This document shows positions 1 to 8,740 of a stretch of DNA of 23,213 nucleotides, piece by piece; the first letter of the stretch is position 1, and each line of letters begins with the position of its first letter. The stretch is taken from assembly GCA_964580655.1 (NCBI GenBank), contig CAZOMR010000017.1, positions 1 through 23,213 on the forward strand, written 5' to 3'. A model generated the notes under the pieces. That model ran no database searches. It was not told the origin of the DNA and saw only the letters and a program-made list of their open reading frames with translations. The DNA is from CAZOMR01 sp964580655 (GTDB taxonomy: Bacteria; RBG-13-61-14; CAZOMR01). The position numbers and the translations under genes were made by a program.

Positions 1-77
1 GCTTTAACTTCGACTAATTCGAAAATAATTATTTCAAACGCGATCAACACTACTAAAGAGTATACAAACTTCTTCAT
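1..77 (-). CDS. N-terminus of a small exported protein, cut by the window edge
   Basis: The first 25 codons are visible, reading MKKFVYSLVVLIAFEIIIFE and onward, after which the frame leaves the window. A two-lysine start followed by a hydrophobic stretch is what a Sec signal peptide or an N-terminal membrane anchor looks like. I chose the ATG at 77-75 because GGAGG lies 7 bases upstream (89-85). Another in-frame ATG at 83-81 is only one base from that site and is less likely. The function cannot be told. It lies downstream, on the same strand, of the interrupted small exported-protein gene at 341-787 and may belong to the same class of secreted proteins, but no shared domain is visible in the part seen. 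Confidence 0.6.
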   Translation of the reverse strand, partial: MKKFVYSLVVLIAFEIIIFELVEVK

Positions 78-340
78 CACCATACCTCCGGCAAACAAAG
101 AAAATGTGTTAACACCAGCCGTGGTGCGCCCAGTTCCACCTTTCTCTCTCGTTTTCGCAAGCGCATTGCAGGCGATAGACGCATACGTATTTCATGGTTT
201 CGAGACTACAGTCGAAAAAATACCCGCTAGAGTTATGACTGGGGACTTTTACTAATACTGATACCCAAGTATAGAATATGGTAATCTTGATTAGTATCTC
301 TTATAAAACCTAGAGGTATTGCCTTGTGGCTTCCCCCCCA
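78..340 (-). other. Gene-free stretch upstream of the left-edge gene
   Basis: No open frame here has a plausible start and length. Just upstream of the left-edge gene is a small hairpin, CACCA-GCCG-TGGTG, at 113-126, followed on the minus strand by an AT-rich stretch and then the ribosome binding site. It could be a leader structure. I see no recognisable riboswitch core, tRNA or repeat. Confidence 0.3.
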
Positions 341-787
341 TTACAATTTGGGAATGCATATATAGAACACAGCCCCTGCTTCTGAGTGAAAGGATTGAAA
401 TCCGAAGCCTCCGTCAGTTTGGCCGACAAATAGGGTTACATCGAACTCATCATCACTATTATTAGCCACTGTTATCCAAACCCTGTTTGTGAGTGAAATT
501 GAGGGGATAATATTCTAGATTAGCTCTGCATAAATCTCGCCTGATTTAATAGACTCAAGGGTTTTGCAATATGACGTACCGTCTGAGGTGGTGATATATA
601 CAATTGGTGTGATTGCCTGGCTGGAAGTATTCGTGATCGCCAACCCAGACCACCATCCCTTAGCCACCGTTGCATACGGAACAGTAACAACCTGAGAGCT
701 CTCTGCAGGCACTGACATGAATAATAATGCCATGACTGTCAAACCCAAGTGAAAGAATACCCCTCCCCAATTCACCATCCTCGACAT
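341..787 (-). pseudogene. Small secreted beta-domain protein interrupted by an in-frame amber codon
   Basis: The ATG at 787-785 follows a strong AAAGGAGG site with about 6 bases spacing. The frame gives a signal peptide (hydrophobic residues about 10-28, cleavage near PAESSQ), then VTVPYATVAKGWWSGLAITN, and stops at TAG (517-515) after 90 residues. The same frame then continues without another stop for 57 codons to TAA at 343-341, so the undisturbed protein would have 148 residues. The continuation still looks like protein (VWITVANNSDDEFDVTLFVG). It lines up with the C-terminal domain of the secreted protein at 14559-16253, in which the matching place reads LLSDLV. I therefore call this a single-nonsense pseudogene or a recoded gene, not a natural 90-residue protein. 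A base-calling error is also possible. Pyrrolysine is formally possible but unsupported, because other genes here (4976, 8730, 13752, 16445) end in TAG. Confidence 0.7.
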
Positions 788-1018
788 GATAAGCCTCCTT
801 TCCTAGCTGTTTTTTCCTGCCTTGGTCCATCTACGATCCTGCTTAAAAAAGTGGGGTTCTCGTTTGCCTTATCTTACCCATCCCACGTCGCTCATCTTTC
901 AGCTACTACCCAATCAAGTTATTCTATATTTCCACCCAACGAAGAAGTTGCGGGTCCAACATGTGGCGACCTTTAGCGCGGAATGAACGTCCATATAGCC
1001 CTAAGAACAAATCAAAGC

Positions 1019-2197
1019 TCATCTCCCTACCATATTAAGTAAATGCTGGACCCACTCGTGCGCCATTGGAAATTGTTCAATCCGTTTTCTGGATCTATAA
1101 CTATACCTACCGAAGAAAGTGGCATCGGTGCAAAGCCTCAAAAGTAAGCCTAGCAATTCACTACCCTCATTCAAGCTGAAGTATAGACCTGCATTTCCAC
1201 ATAATTCTCTAGCATAATCCATGTCCGCAACAAGGAGCGGAAGACCAAAAGCCATTGCCTCAACTATCGGGATTCCAAAGGTCTCTGTTCTTGAAGGGAA
1301 TATGAGCGCTCTACTCTTACCATACCACCGGGCTAGCTCGTTATGGCTTACCTCTCCAATATTAAAAATTATTTCCTCTAGCCCCTCGGCCTTTATCCAT
1401 TGCTCTATTCTTTTAGCTTCTTTCTCCCTCAAAGTAAAAACGAATCTGATATTATGTTTCTTTAGCACAGAATAGTGCTGTTTGGCAAATCTCAAAATAA
1501 ATTCATGATTTTTATGGGGATAATAGCGTGCTACATACAAAAAGAAATTTTCTCTCTCAGAGAAGTGCTCCCTCGCCTTTTTTCTCAATACACTACTTAT
1601 GGGACTCCTTAGCGTCTTGATTTTGAACTTAAGAATTCTCTCTAACCAGCCATATTCCTTACAAAATTTTTCTCTAACATGATTTGTCTGGACGATCAGC
1701 AGATTGCAACGGGCCAAAGAAAAAACTAGAAACAACTTCCGGAAAAACTCTCGGATCTTTGATCCAAAGGAAAGGCGCCTCGCTATTTCTTTATCAATGG
1801 TGTATGGATGATGTAGCAGTATTGCTCTCTTAGGGGCGAATCCTATTGGCAAGAAATTTCCTAAGCTCAAGATCACATCAGGTTTAGTCAATAGACTTAC
1901 AAGCGGAACGTACGCTAAATAATGAAAAGCATATTGAATATACCGCAGAGCGAGATATCTAGAAATGGGGAGCGTGATAAGCCTAAGCTTATCATTCCTA
2001 TTCCCCTTGTCCAAATGACGCAAAGGGTCCTGGTCTCTCGGAGCAAAAAGCGTGATTTCAATATCTTTGGGACACAAGTCTGCTAGGCCAGCAACAAAAT
2101 TGGCTACCATCTCACTAGTCCCAGCGCTCAGAGCATTGAACCCAAGGACCAAGTATTTCTTAACATGAACCTGTTCTGGTCTGTTTATCTTATTCAT
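1019..2197 (-). CDS. GT-B (GT4-like) glycosyltransferase
   Basis: A 392-residue cytoplasmic glycosyltransferase of the GT-B fold, likely adding a sugar during assembly of the surface glycan. The C-terminal half (about 218-350) is the nucleotide-sugar domain typical of the glycosyl transferases group 1 family: FLYVARYYPHKN at about 219-230, then GEVSHNELARWYGKSRALIFPS, and the E-x7-E motif ETFGIPIVE at 305-313. The N-terminal half is less conserved and carries a histidine pair, LLHHP, near residue 130. The start ATG overlaps the TGA of the preceding methyltransferase gene (ATGA, 2197-2194), which indicates translational coupling. It is the last gene of the polysaccharide operon, and no clear terminator follows it. 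Donor and acceptor sugars cannot be inferred. Confidence 0.88.
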   Translation of the reverse strand: MNKINRPEQVHVKKYLVLGFNALSAGTSEMVANFVAGLADLCPKDIEITLFAPRDQDPLRHLDKGNRNDKLRLITLPISRYLALRYIQYAFHYLAYVPLVSLLTKPDVILSLGNFLPIGFAPKRAILLHHPYTIDKEIARRLSFGSKIREFFRKLFLVFSLARCNLLIVQTNHVREKFCKEYGWLERILKFKIKTLRSPISSVLRKKAREHFSERENFFLYVARYYPHKNHEFILRFAKQHYSVLKKHNIRFVFTLREKEAKRIEQWIKAEGLEEIIFNIGEVSHNELARWYGKSRALIFPSRTETFGIPIVEAMAFGLPLLVADMDYARELCGNAGLYFSLNEGSELLGLLLRLCTDATFFGRYSYRSRKRIEQFPMAHEWVQHLLNMVGR

Positions 2198-3762
2198 CGT
2201 CTAAAATTCTTCTTCACCCATTTCCTCACCTTCCAGTATCTTCTTATTACAGGATCCTCTTCATAGACATGGAGTCTCATTCGAAGTGTCTCCAAGACTC
2301 GCTCCATCTCAGTTATACGATCTAGACGGCTGAACGCCATTTGCTTAGCCTCCTCTAGTGCGGGTTCTAGCTTGTTTATGTATTCCAGCCGCTCATAGGC
2401 AAGGTCACGGGCTTGCTCATAGGCATTCTCCAGTGCGGAAATACGATCTTCATAGCCCTTCAGTACGGCTCTTCTTAGGTCAACTGCAGAATAGGAATAA
2501 AGTGGACCGAAATTCCCTTTGCACGGACCTCCCTTTCTTGGTGTACACTCAATTATGAATTGATAAGTTAGGGAGTCTTCAAGGTCCAGGATAGCTCTCT
2601 GAACTTCAATTGGTAAGGATGAAAGTGAGTTCCTAAATTCAGTCTCTTCCGGTAATCTTATTACGGCCTCTATTTGCCTAATATCAAATCCAGCCTCTAT
2701 TAACTTGCGCTGAATGCTCCTTCGCGTATAGAACCTTACGTGAGTTTTGTCCAGCAATCCCTCATCCGAGTATTCGAATCTACCTGCAAAGAGCTCACCA
2801 AATATGGAAGCGTGGGCAATATTAGGCACTGAAACTAAGCACTTCCCAGATTCCTTAAGAACTTTAGCACAAGAGGTCAGCAGTCTCTTGTCCTCTCTTA
2901 CGTGTTCAAGCACATCAGCCAATATTACAAAGTCAAAAACCTTTGTGCCAAATTCCTCCTCAAGACTAACCTTCTCAAGGTCGGCAATGAGCATCCTGTC
3001 GCTATATTTTTTGGCTTCCTCTGCCATTTCAGGACAAACCTCTACGCAATCAACCCTGCATCCCAAGTTTTCCTTTAGGAAGCGCGTCAAATAACCAGTT
3101 GCTGGGCCCAATTCAAGAACATAAGATTTTGGGGCTAAGTGGCGAATAATCTTGCTTAGAGAATCTTCCTCTCCACACCTGATATCTCTTCTATAGATAT
3201 GAGGCCCTTCTTGAGAGCTTTCCTTTTTGCTTGCAGTTTTTTGCCCCACAAAGAATGTATCTTTCCAAAGCTCGCTACCATCGCCATAATTCTTTGGGTC
3301 CCACTCTGTCCACGTCTCCCGTAGTTCCAGCCCTGCATACCTCGCTAGTGCACGAAACCCGTCGGGGTAGAAACGCCAGCAATCTACAGGGTATTTATGC
3401 TCAGGTCCTGATGAAGGGGCTATTATGCAACAGAGTCCGCCTGGCTTCAGTATTCTGGCTATTTCCAAAATTGTCTTCCAAAAATATTCAATATGCTCAA
3501 AGGCCTGGCCCGAAATCACCACATCCACGCTATCTGAATCAATCTCAAGCCAAATGTATGGATCCGAAAGGACGAGATTTACGTTTTCCCCACGGAGCAA
3601 ATCCACCCCAATATAGTCCCAATTCGGCTCATTAAATATGCTCCGGTAAGAGCCCCCAATGGCTGCACTTCCCAAATCGTAAATCTTAAGACGGTCCCTT
3701 GTTCGACCAGATAAGAACTTGTCTTTGAAATACCTCATCTTCTCAATTGAACTCTTATGCAT
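2194..3762 (-). CDS. Double SAM-dependent methyltransferase with C-terminal coiled coil
   Basis: A 522-residue protein with two class I methyltransferase domains. The first (about 25-150) has a motif I region IYDLGSAAIGGSYR, acidic motif II GVD at 52-54, and the post-motif segment ILKPGGL. It has the sequence style of a Methyltransf_11 domain, but motif I is atypical (GSAAIGG). The second (about 212-360) is canonical: VLELGPATGYLTRFL, then EVCPEM, DVLEHV and VLKESGKCLVSVPN, resembling Methyltransf_23. From about 430 to 495 follows a charged heptad-rich helix with a repeating unit: ALENAYEQARDLAYERLEYI, then ALEEAKQMAFSRLDRITE. The protein ends in a very basic tail. Family knowledge: double and coiled-coil methyltransferases occur in O-antigen loci, and in WbdD such a coil links a terminal methylating enzyme to chain length. 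A similar capping role here is inference. The start ATG follows the upstream stop by 15 bases with a weak GGGG site. Confidence 0.87.
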   Translation of the reverse strand: MHKSSIEKMRYFKDKFLSGRTRDRLKIYDLGSAAIGGSYRSIFNEPNWDYIGVDLLRGENVNLVLSDPYIWLEIDSDSVDVVISGQAFEHIEYFWKTILEIARILKPGGLCCIIAPSSGPEHKYPVDCWRFYPDGFRALARYAGLELRETWTEWDPKNYGDGSELWKDTFFVGQKTASKKESSQEGPHIYRRDIRCGEEDSLSKIIRHLAPKSYVLELGPATGYLTRFLKENLGCRVDCVEVCPEMAEEAKKYSDRMLIADLEKVSLEEEFGTKVFDFVILADVLEHVREDKRLLTSCAKVLKESGKCLVSVPNIAHASIFGELFAGRFEYSDEGLLDKTHVRFYTRRSIQRKLIEAGFDIRQIEAVIRLPEETEFRNSLSSLPIEVQRAILDLEDSLTYQFIIECTPRKGGPCKGNFGPLYSYSAVDLRRAVLKGYEDRISALENAYEQARDLAYERLEYINKLEPALEEAKQMAFSRLDRITEMERVLETLRMRLHVYEEDPVIRRYWKVRKWVKKNFRR

Positions 3763-3777
3763 GCCGTCAATATCCCC

Positions 3778-4965
3778 TTACTTGGTTCCTGTCTTGAGAA
3801 AGGTTCGTCGTAAGAGTCGCCTAAGAATGCCATTGGACATCCATACCCTGCGGCCTAGTTTCCACAGCCAAGTCTTTCTGAGATTGAAAAGTAGCCTTTC
3901 CCCGTCGGTCATCAGCTCAAAAGAACCCATAGGTTCCTGTTTTCCATACTTCCTGTACCACCAATAGTAGCAGTCCCCATCGTCAGTAACCTGCGCCGGC
4001 CTTGGAAAAGCTTTCATCAGATCCAACCGCGAACGGTACAGGCGCCTTTCTTCAAGGCCAATGTATTCACCATTAGAGTAAAACTCATAACAGCAAGAGA
4101 GGCTACCATAGTCATTCTGCCCAGCGGATTCTAGTTTGTTTATATACCAATCCCGCAATTCAAACAGGGGGCTGTCGGGGGGTGCATATTTTTTTAGCAT
4201 TATCTCTTGAGCGCCAGAATCAAACCCAGAAAAATGAAAAAATTTTATGGGCGAGTCATCGATCAAGAGCGTGCCATCCGCTCCTTTTGTAATATGGCGG
4301 TGTGTCAAATTCCACGTAGCCACATTGTATGATTTGTCTCGCAGAATGTGAACATTGAAGAAACATGGTGCCAAATCCACCCACCTTTGATCCGTAAAAA
4401 GTCCGTTAGGGATATCATCATAGCAAAAATCCAAGAGTCTATTGGTCCACCATGTCAAAAACCTTAGCCCTTCATGTGATTTTGTCACAGCCAGAAATCC
4501 CAAATTGAATACGCCATGTTTTAGACTGCATATCTCATTGTCAATGATCGCTTGGTATTCGTTATCCGGTTCCACTTGATGTGGGACCAGCACTATATCA
4601 TGAAAATCCATAAGCTTAGAAAGCTCTTCTAGGGAACTCAGAACCACGATATCAGGATCCAGATAGACAAGTTTTGTGGCATCGGTTATTTCAAAAAGTT
4701 TCAAAAACGAACGCCCCTTAATGGCAGTGCAGAGTTCGACAACACTGTGCTTGAAGATCCATGCGTCAAGGTTCTCAATATCCAGGTCTTCAACCGTTAA
4801 AAGAGTGTCAAACGGCTCGTTTTTCACATCGAATCCTTTTGGGATTTTATCTGCCAATATCAGATGGAAACAGCTCGCGGTATTGTGCACTTTGACAGAG
4901 CTTGCCAAAACCCTCGCCTTTGGAATGTAGTTAGAAGTAATGCTTGTAAAAAAATGAAGGGGCAT
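3778..4965 (-). CDS. GT-A glycosyltransferase, GT8-like
   Basis: A 395-residue protein beginning MPLHFFTSITSNYIPKARVL, the usual opening of a nucleotide-diphospho-sugar transferase in which the enzyme reads along a chain of sugars held by the cell. The metal-binding DxD motif is visible as YLDPDIVVL, with the aspartates at 103 and 105. Further on are FNLGFLAV and the FTDQRWVDLAP segment typical of GT8-related and capsule-type transferases, and a late FFHFSGFD motif. I prefer the ATG at 4965-4963, which has AGGAGA 6 bases upstream, over an in-frame ATG at 5007 that would overlap the previous gene and has no good site. The gene starts 10 bases after the TAG of the upstream glycosyltransferase, so the two are co-transcribed. 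The transferred sugar is unknown. Confidence 0.8.
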   Translation of the reverse strand: MPLHFFTSITSNYIPKARVLASSVKVHNTASCFHLILADKIPKGFDVKNEPFDTLLTVEDLDIENLDAWIFKHSVVELCTAIKGRSFLKLFEITDATKLVYLDPDIVVLSSLEELSKLMDFHDIVLVPHQVEPDNEYQAIIDNEICSLKHGVFNLGFLAVTKSHEGLRFLTWWTNRLLDFCYDDIPNGLFTDQRWVDLAPCFFNVHILRDKSYNVATWNLTHRHITKGADGTLLIDDSPIKFFHFSGFDSGAQEIMLKKYAPPDSPLFELRDWYINKLESAGQNDYGSLSCCYEFYSNGEYIGLEERRLYRSRLDLMKAFPRPAQVTDDGDCYYWWYRKYGKQEPMGSFELMTDGERLLFNLRKTWLWKLGRRVWMSNGILRRLLRRTFLKTGTK

Positions 4966-4975
4966 ATTGTCTCTC

Positions 4976-6577
4976 CTATTTGTCTTCTTTTCTAAGTGCT
5001 GAAGCAAGAATGTAAACCATCTTTCTGGCCAAACTTTCCATTACTCTATGGCGCCTTACCCAATACTTGGCCCTCTCCAGCACGATTGACAAATCCGATG
5101 GAACAATGGAAGTTATATGCTCATGGTTGAGTCGTTCAAGACAGTGTGGCCTCTCCTCCTGATGGTGTGCAGTCTCTAACGTAAATATTTTCAAGGCCAT
5201 ATTTTCGTCCATTCTAAAAAGATAAGATTCCGTCCCTCCTGCTCTTGCATTTTTTAACTGCCCAGATTTGCGTCTTTGTCTGGCCGTCTCATGTGCTATT
5301 GAAGTGTTTGCCTGGAAAAGCAATGGTGGGTTTTTGGTGATATTTCTTATCAAAAGGTCCTTTATGGCATGAGCATCCCTCAGGCACTCGAATAGTTCAG
5401 ACTCATCTTCAAAGACAAGGCCTCTGGTACTATCCATGATTTGTTTAGCGATGTTTCCACTTGCGGCATTAGTTAAAATAAAACAGCCTGCAGCTAGACT
5501 TTCAAATAAAGTGAAAGAAAAAGTCTCTGCACAAATGGACCATAGAAAGCTAATATCAATCTCATGTTTTTTAAGCGCTTGAATCATTGCATCGTGACCA
5601 TCTTCAAGGTAGGACACTTCAACATAGGCCACATTTGGTTTTCTGGCTCCTGCAGCCCCCAGATGGTAAAATTCATATATTTTCACAAGCCTCTCATCAC
5701 TTACCATCCGCCACCATGTGTGAAGCCCCTTAGCCTTGGACTCATAGCCCAGATATGCAATCTTTGGCTTATAGGAAGGGTCTTTGATGCGCTCAACGAG
5801 TTTCATTTGCCTCTTTCGACCGCCCTTAAGGACCAAATGAGGCACCACCCTCACTCTATGACCCAACTCAGGAAAGCTCTTGCTCCAGATTTCTGCTGCC
5901 ACCTGGGAAGGTGAAATAATTTCCAGTTCCAAACTGCGGAAAAATTCTTTCATCTTACACAAATGGAGCTTTCGTTCTTGAAAATATTGGCATCTTTGAT
6001 CACAATTTTCTCCGCCACAAAACGTCATTCCATTTTTAAGAAGATTAAACTGGGGACAAACAGAGTAGTAGTCATGGAGAAAAAAGCGTATTTTCCCGGG
6101 CCTCAAAATTTGTATCATGAATTTGACCGAGGGCAAATCCAAGTTCATTAAGTGGTGGATATGCACAGATAATAGGCTAACCGTCTTCAGAGAAATTGCG
6201 GCCAAGAGAGCGAGCGCAATCTCGTTAACACTCATCTTACCCGCAGCCTTGCCGTCGATATTCACTCCTACTATCTGTCCTCCAAGGTATTTATTTTGGG
6301 CCAGAGGCTTATGCGCGCCATATATCTGAATGTATGAAATTCCCATCTTCTCCAGCTCGGCTTGGTCCTGTTGAATGAGCTTTTCCGTCCCTCCCAATGC
6401 AGTAAGATAATCGGAGTGTGAAAAGGCCAATACTGCGTTGTCATAGCGTATTTGGCCAAGCAAGGAGGCAATTCGATCCCGGGCAAGAGCTATCAAAGCA
6501 GGATCAAACCTCTTTACAAGATCGAATCGAGTTTCAAGAAATTCATACAAAGCTTTTGTATCCATCCCCTGACCCAT
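4976..6577 (-). CDS. GT-B (GT4-like) glycosyltransferase with extra C-terminal region
   Basis: A 533-residue protein with a GT-B glycosyltransferase core. N-terminal features are HSDYLTALGGTEKL at about 54-66 and FFLHDYYSVCPQFNLL at about 165-180, followed by a cysteine cluster (C187, C192, C196, C207) often seen in this family. The C-terminal lobe has PKIAYLGYESKAKGLHTWW at about 271-289 and the E-x7-E motif ETFSFTLFE at 351-359. About 100 residues follow the end of the expected fold. Within them GGTESYLFRMDENMALKIF (448-465) resembles a kinase glycine-rich strand and lysine, too short to be a kinase domain. The start is uncertain: the ATG at 6577 lacks a ribosome site, and an in-frame ATG at 6565 is preceded directly by AGGGG. 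It lies 42 bases after the sulfotransferase gene and ends in TAG. Confidence 0.8.
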   Translation of the reverse strand: MGQGMDTKALYEFLETRFDLVKRFDPALIALARDRIASLLGQIRYDNAVLAFSHSDYLTALGGTEKLIQQDQAELEKMGISYIQIYGAHKPLAQNKYLGGQIVGVNIDGKAAGKMSVNEIALALLAAISLKTVSLLSVHIHHLMNLDLPSVKFMIQILRPGKIRFFLHDYYSVCPQFNLLKNGMTFCGGENCDQRCQYFQERKLHLCKMKEFFRSLELEIISPSQVAAEIWSKSFPELGHRVRVVPHLVLKGGRKRQMKLVERIKDPSYKPKIAYLGYESKAKGLHTWWRMVSDERLVKIYEFYHLGAAGARKPNVAYVEVSYLEDGHDAMIQALKKHEIDISFLWSICAETFSFTLFESLAAGCFILTNAASGNIAKQIMDSTRGLVFEDESELFECLRDAHAIKDLLIRNITKNPPLLFQANTSIAHETARQRRKSGQLKNARAGGTESYLFRMDENMALKIFTLETAHHQEERPHCLERLNHEHITSIVPSDLSIVLERAKYWVRRHRVMESLARKMVYILASALRKEDK

Positions 6578-6619
6578 TCAATGGAGGATCTGACAGATCA
6601 CTCAGTTTGATTTGTCTTC

Positions 6620-7417
6620 TTACCGATGCGTAAGCCTAAGGTCTCTACCTACAATCCTTGTGGTGTCTGAAATAACTGACCTGAAATGTCTTTCGAGTAG
6701 TATCTTGGTACGCGGATTTAGCTCCTCCCCCTCAATAGCATTCAAATGTACAGGGGAAGGGGTGAAGTTAGGTGAAACACCAAGGAATTGATAAATGCGC
6801 CGCATCCACAATTCCGTCTCAGTGGTAAGCTCATACAGGCTCAGCACAAAAAACCGCTCTAGCGGGTAAAAGCGCAAATAGCGCCTTAACTGGATATGAT
6901 AATATGATGACCTAATGTACATAAAATTCCAAAAATAGTGGGGGCACGTTGAGAAAAACCTTCTGTCACGAAACCTAGTTTTCTCGGCTATTATGGCTTC
7001 CTCGAATGTGGGCCGATCTTCCAAACCATTATGCCTTGTCCATCTATAAAGAGAAAATGCCCTTCTGACAGGATCCCTCAAAATCAATATGAACTTTGCA
7101 TTAGGAAACAAAAGATGGATTATTGGCGCACTCTCGGGATTCGAAAAATATACGTGCGAGGCCTCCCCCACTGCCTTGTGTCCGTCAGAGGCAGAAAATA
7201 AGGAAAAGTACGATATGGGGTCCTTTACCACTTGAAAGTAACTACAAAAAAAACTGGGTTCCTTTATGTCAGGCATATACACCTCGGGATGTTGGCGTAA
7301 CATATGATAAAGGGTTGTTGTTCCGCACCTACCAGCGCCTAAAAGGAAAAAATTCGGCTTCTTCACTTCTGATAGGAATTTAGGATCAAAGCCAAATGAG
7401 CTCTTACTCACTGCCAT
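6620..7417 (-). CDS. PAPS-dependent sulfotransferase
   Basis: A 265-residue cytosolic sulfotransferase of the heparan-type P-loop family, which moves a sulfuryl group from PAPS to a sugar hydroxyl. The 5'-phosphosulfate loop is FLLGAGRCGTTTLYHML (about 24-40). The 3'-phosphate site is ILILRDPVRRAFSLYRW (110-126), with R114 and S122 as the expected phosphate contacts. KEPSFF near residues 52-57 is also typical of the family. Length is normal. The neighbouring exporter and glycosyltransferases indicate that the product is a sulfated surface glycan. The ATG at 7417 follows the Wzt stop by 6 bases, but its GGAGG touches the ATG. The GTG two codons later (7411-7409) has a better 6-base spacing and may be the true start. 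Confidence 0.87.
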   Translation of the reverse strand: MAVSKSSFGFDPKFLSEVKKPNFFLLGAGRCGTTTLYHMLRQHPEVYMPDIKEPSFFCSYFQVVKDPISYFSLFSASDGHKAVGEASHVYFSNPESAPIIHLLFPNAKFILILRDPVRRAFSLYRWTRHNGLEDRPTFEEAIIAEKTRFRDRRFFSTCPHYFWNFMYIRSSYYHIQLRRYLRFYPLERFFVLSLYELTTETELWMRRIYQFLGVSPNFTPSPVHLNAIEGEELNPRTKILLERHFRSVISDTTRIVGRDLRLTHR

Positions 7418-7423
7418 CCTCCA

Positions 7424-8740
7424 TCAGATTGACCTTGGGTCCATTGCCTCCACAGAAACGGTCGTGTTGCATACGGACATGATCCCCCCTGGCTCGCGCA
7501 CATGAATGCTTCTAAACACAATGGCATCGTGGACGAAATGGCACTGGTCGTAGTTGTCTAGATCCCCATCTGCTACGGCAACTGATAGGGTGTATTCCCC
7601 GCCAAGCAGGTTGGGCCACTCTTCGATTTTGTACCTGATCAAGTACTTTCCGCCAGGCAAGAACGGCTTGAAGCGCTTCTTAAGCCTTGCGTTGTTGTCC
7701 CCAAGTATCCTCCTGCCTAACCTGTCTTTGATCAAAAACCCGACTATTGGCCTTTCAAGACGGTCGTTGCTACCAACAATCATTTCGATCTCGCATGGAA
7801 TCCCTGAGTGAATTAATCCCTTGTCACTCTCCCCAGAGATCATTCGTACAGCCAAAATGTTAGCCCTGTTATTGCCAAACTGCCTTAACTTTGGAGTGAT
7901 TAGAGTGAACTCCACAGGGTTCGGCTCATCTTTGACATGCTCCATGTCCCTTTGTCTCAGTATCCTTTGCTTTGTTTTGTGCTCGCCTTGGCAAATAAAC
8001 TGGAGGTACTTCTCGAGTACTAGTTTGGGAGGCCCGTCAGCCCGAATTCGTCCTTTCTCCAGCCAGATCGCTCTTGTGCAAAGTTCTACGATGGCATCGG
8101 GATCATGGGAGGCAACAATCACTGTTCCCTTTCTGCAAAACTTCTTCATGCTTTCCATGCACTTTTGCCGAAATCTCGCATCTCCAACGGCAAGGGCCTC
8201 ATCCACAATAAGTATATCGGGTGATACGTTAATGGCAACTGCAAATGCCAAACGCACATACATCCCGCTAGAATACGTCTTTACAGGTTGGTCTATGAAA
8301 TGGCCAATGTCTGCATATTCCACAATCCTAGGATAACACTTATCTATGGCTTTGCCAGAAAGCCCTATCACTGCAGCGTTTATCCTTATGTTCTCCCGGC
8401 CGGTCAGCTCTGGATTAAACACCCCTCCAAGCTCCAAAAGCGCTGCAACCTTTCCGTTTACCTGTATGTGGCCTACACTGGGCTGGAGCACATTGCTTAT
8501 CAACTGCAAAAGTGTTGATTTTCCAGCTCCATTGGACCCCACTATTCCCAATGTCTCTCCTTTCTGGATCTCCAAGGAAATGTCTCTCAGCGCCCAAAAT
8601 TCCTGGTAGAATTTCTTCCTGTGCCGCCATATTGACTGTTTTAGCCTGTCAATGGGCTTGTCGTATAGCTGATAACATTTTCCCACATCTTTTAGGACAA
8701 CCGCCACCTCTGTATCCGTTCTCTTGGCCCTAGGTAACAT
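7424..8740 (-). CDS. wzt: O-polysaccharide ABC exporter ATPase with C-terminal glycan-binding domain (Wzt-like)
   Basis: A 438-residue cytoplasmic ATPase that powers export of a lipid-linked glycan across the inner membrane together with the upstream permease. Visible motifs are Walker A GSNGAGKST (68-76), Q-loop region LLELGGVFNPELTGREN, signature YSSGM (156-160), Walker B ILIVDE (176-181) and H-loop SHD (211-213). Residues about 275-430 form an extra beta-rich domain of the Wzt_C type, which in E. coli O9a and similar systems recognises the modified non-reducing end of the finished chain. I chose the ATG at 8740 because it overlaps the permease stop by 11 bases and starts just before the family's usual N-terminus. 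An in-frame ATG at 8785 would overlap the permease by 56 bases. Confidence 0.93.
   Translation of the reverse strand: MLPRAKRTDTEVAVVLKDVGKCYQLYDKPIDRLKQSIWRHRKKFYQEFWALRDISLEIQKGETLGIVGSNGAGKSTLLQLISNVLQPSVGHIQVNGKVAALLELGGVFNPELTGRENIRINAAVIGLSGKAIDKCYPRIVEYADIGHFIDQPVKTYSSGMYVRLAFAVAINVSPDILIVDEALAVGDARFRQKCMESMKKFCRKGTVIVASHDPDAIVELCTRAIWLEKGRIRADGPPKLVLEKYLQFICQGEHKTKQRILRQRDMEHVKDEPNPVEFTLITPKLRQFGNNRANILAVRMISGESDKGLIHSGIPCEIEMIVGSNDRLERPIVGFLIKDRLGRRILGDNNARLKKRFKPFLPGGKYLIRYKIEEWPNLLGGEYTLSVAVADGDLDNYDQCHFVHDAIVFRSIHVREPGGIMSVCNTTVSVEAMDPRSI

Noticed and set aside
78..340. A cyclic-di-GMP (GEMM-type) riboswitch in the leader of the left-edge gene
   Set aside because: Some G- and A-rich segments look similar, but the GGGCAAA and GACGCAAAGCC core motifs are missing and no pair of conserved stems could be drawn.
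749..976. A plus-strand protein-coding frame of 75 codons
   Set aside because: Its start overlaps the signal-peptide region of the minus-strand gene at 341-787, it has no ribosome site and its composition does not look like protein.
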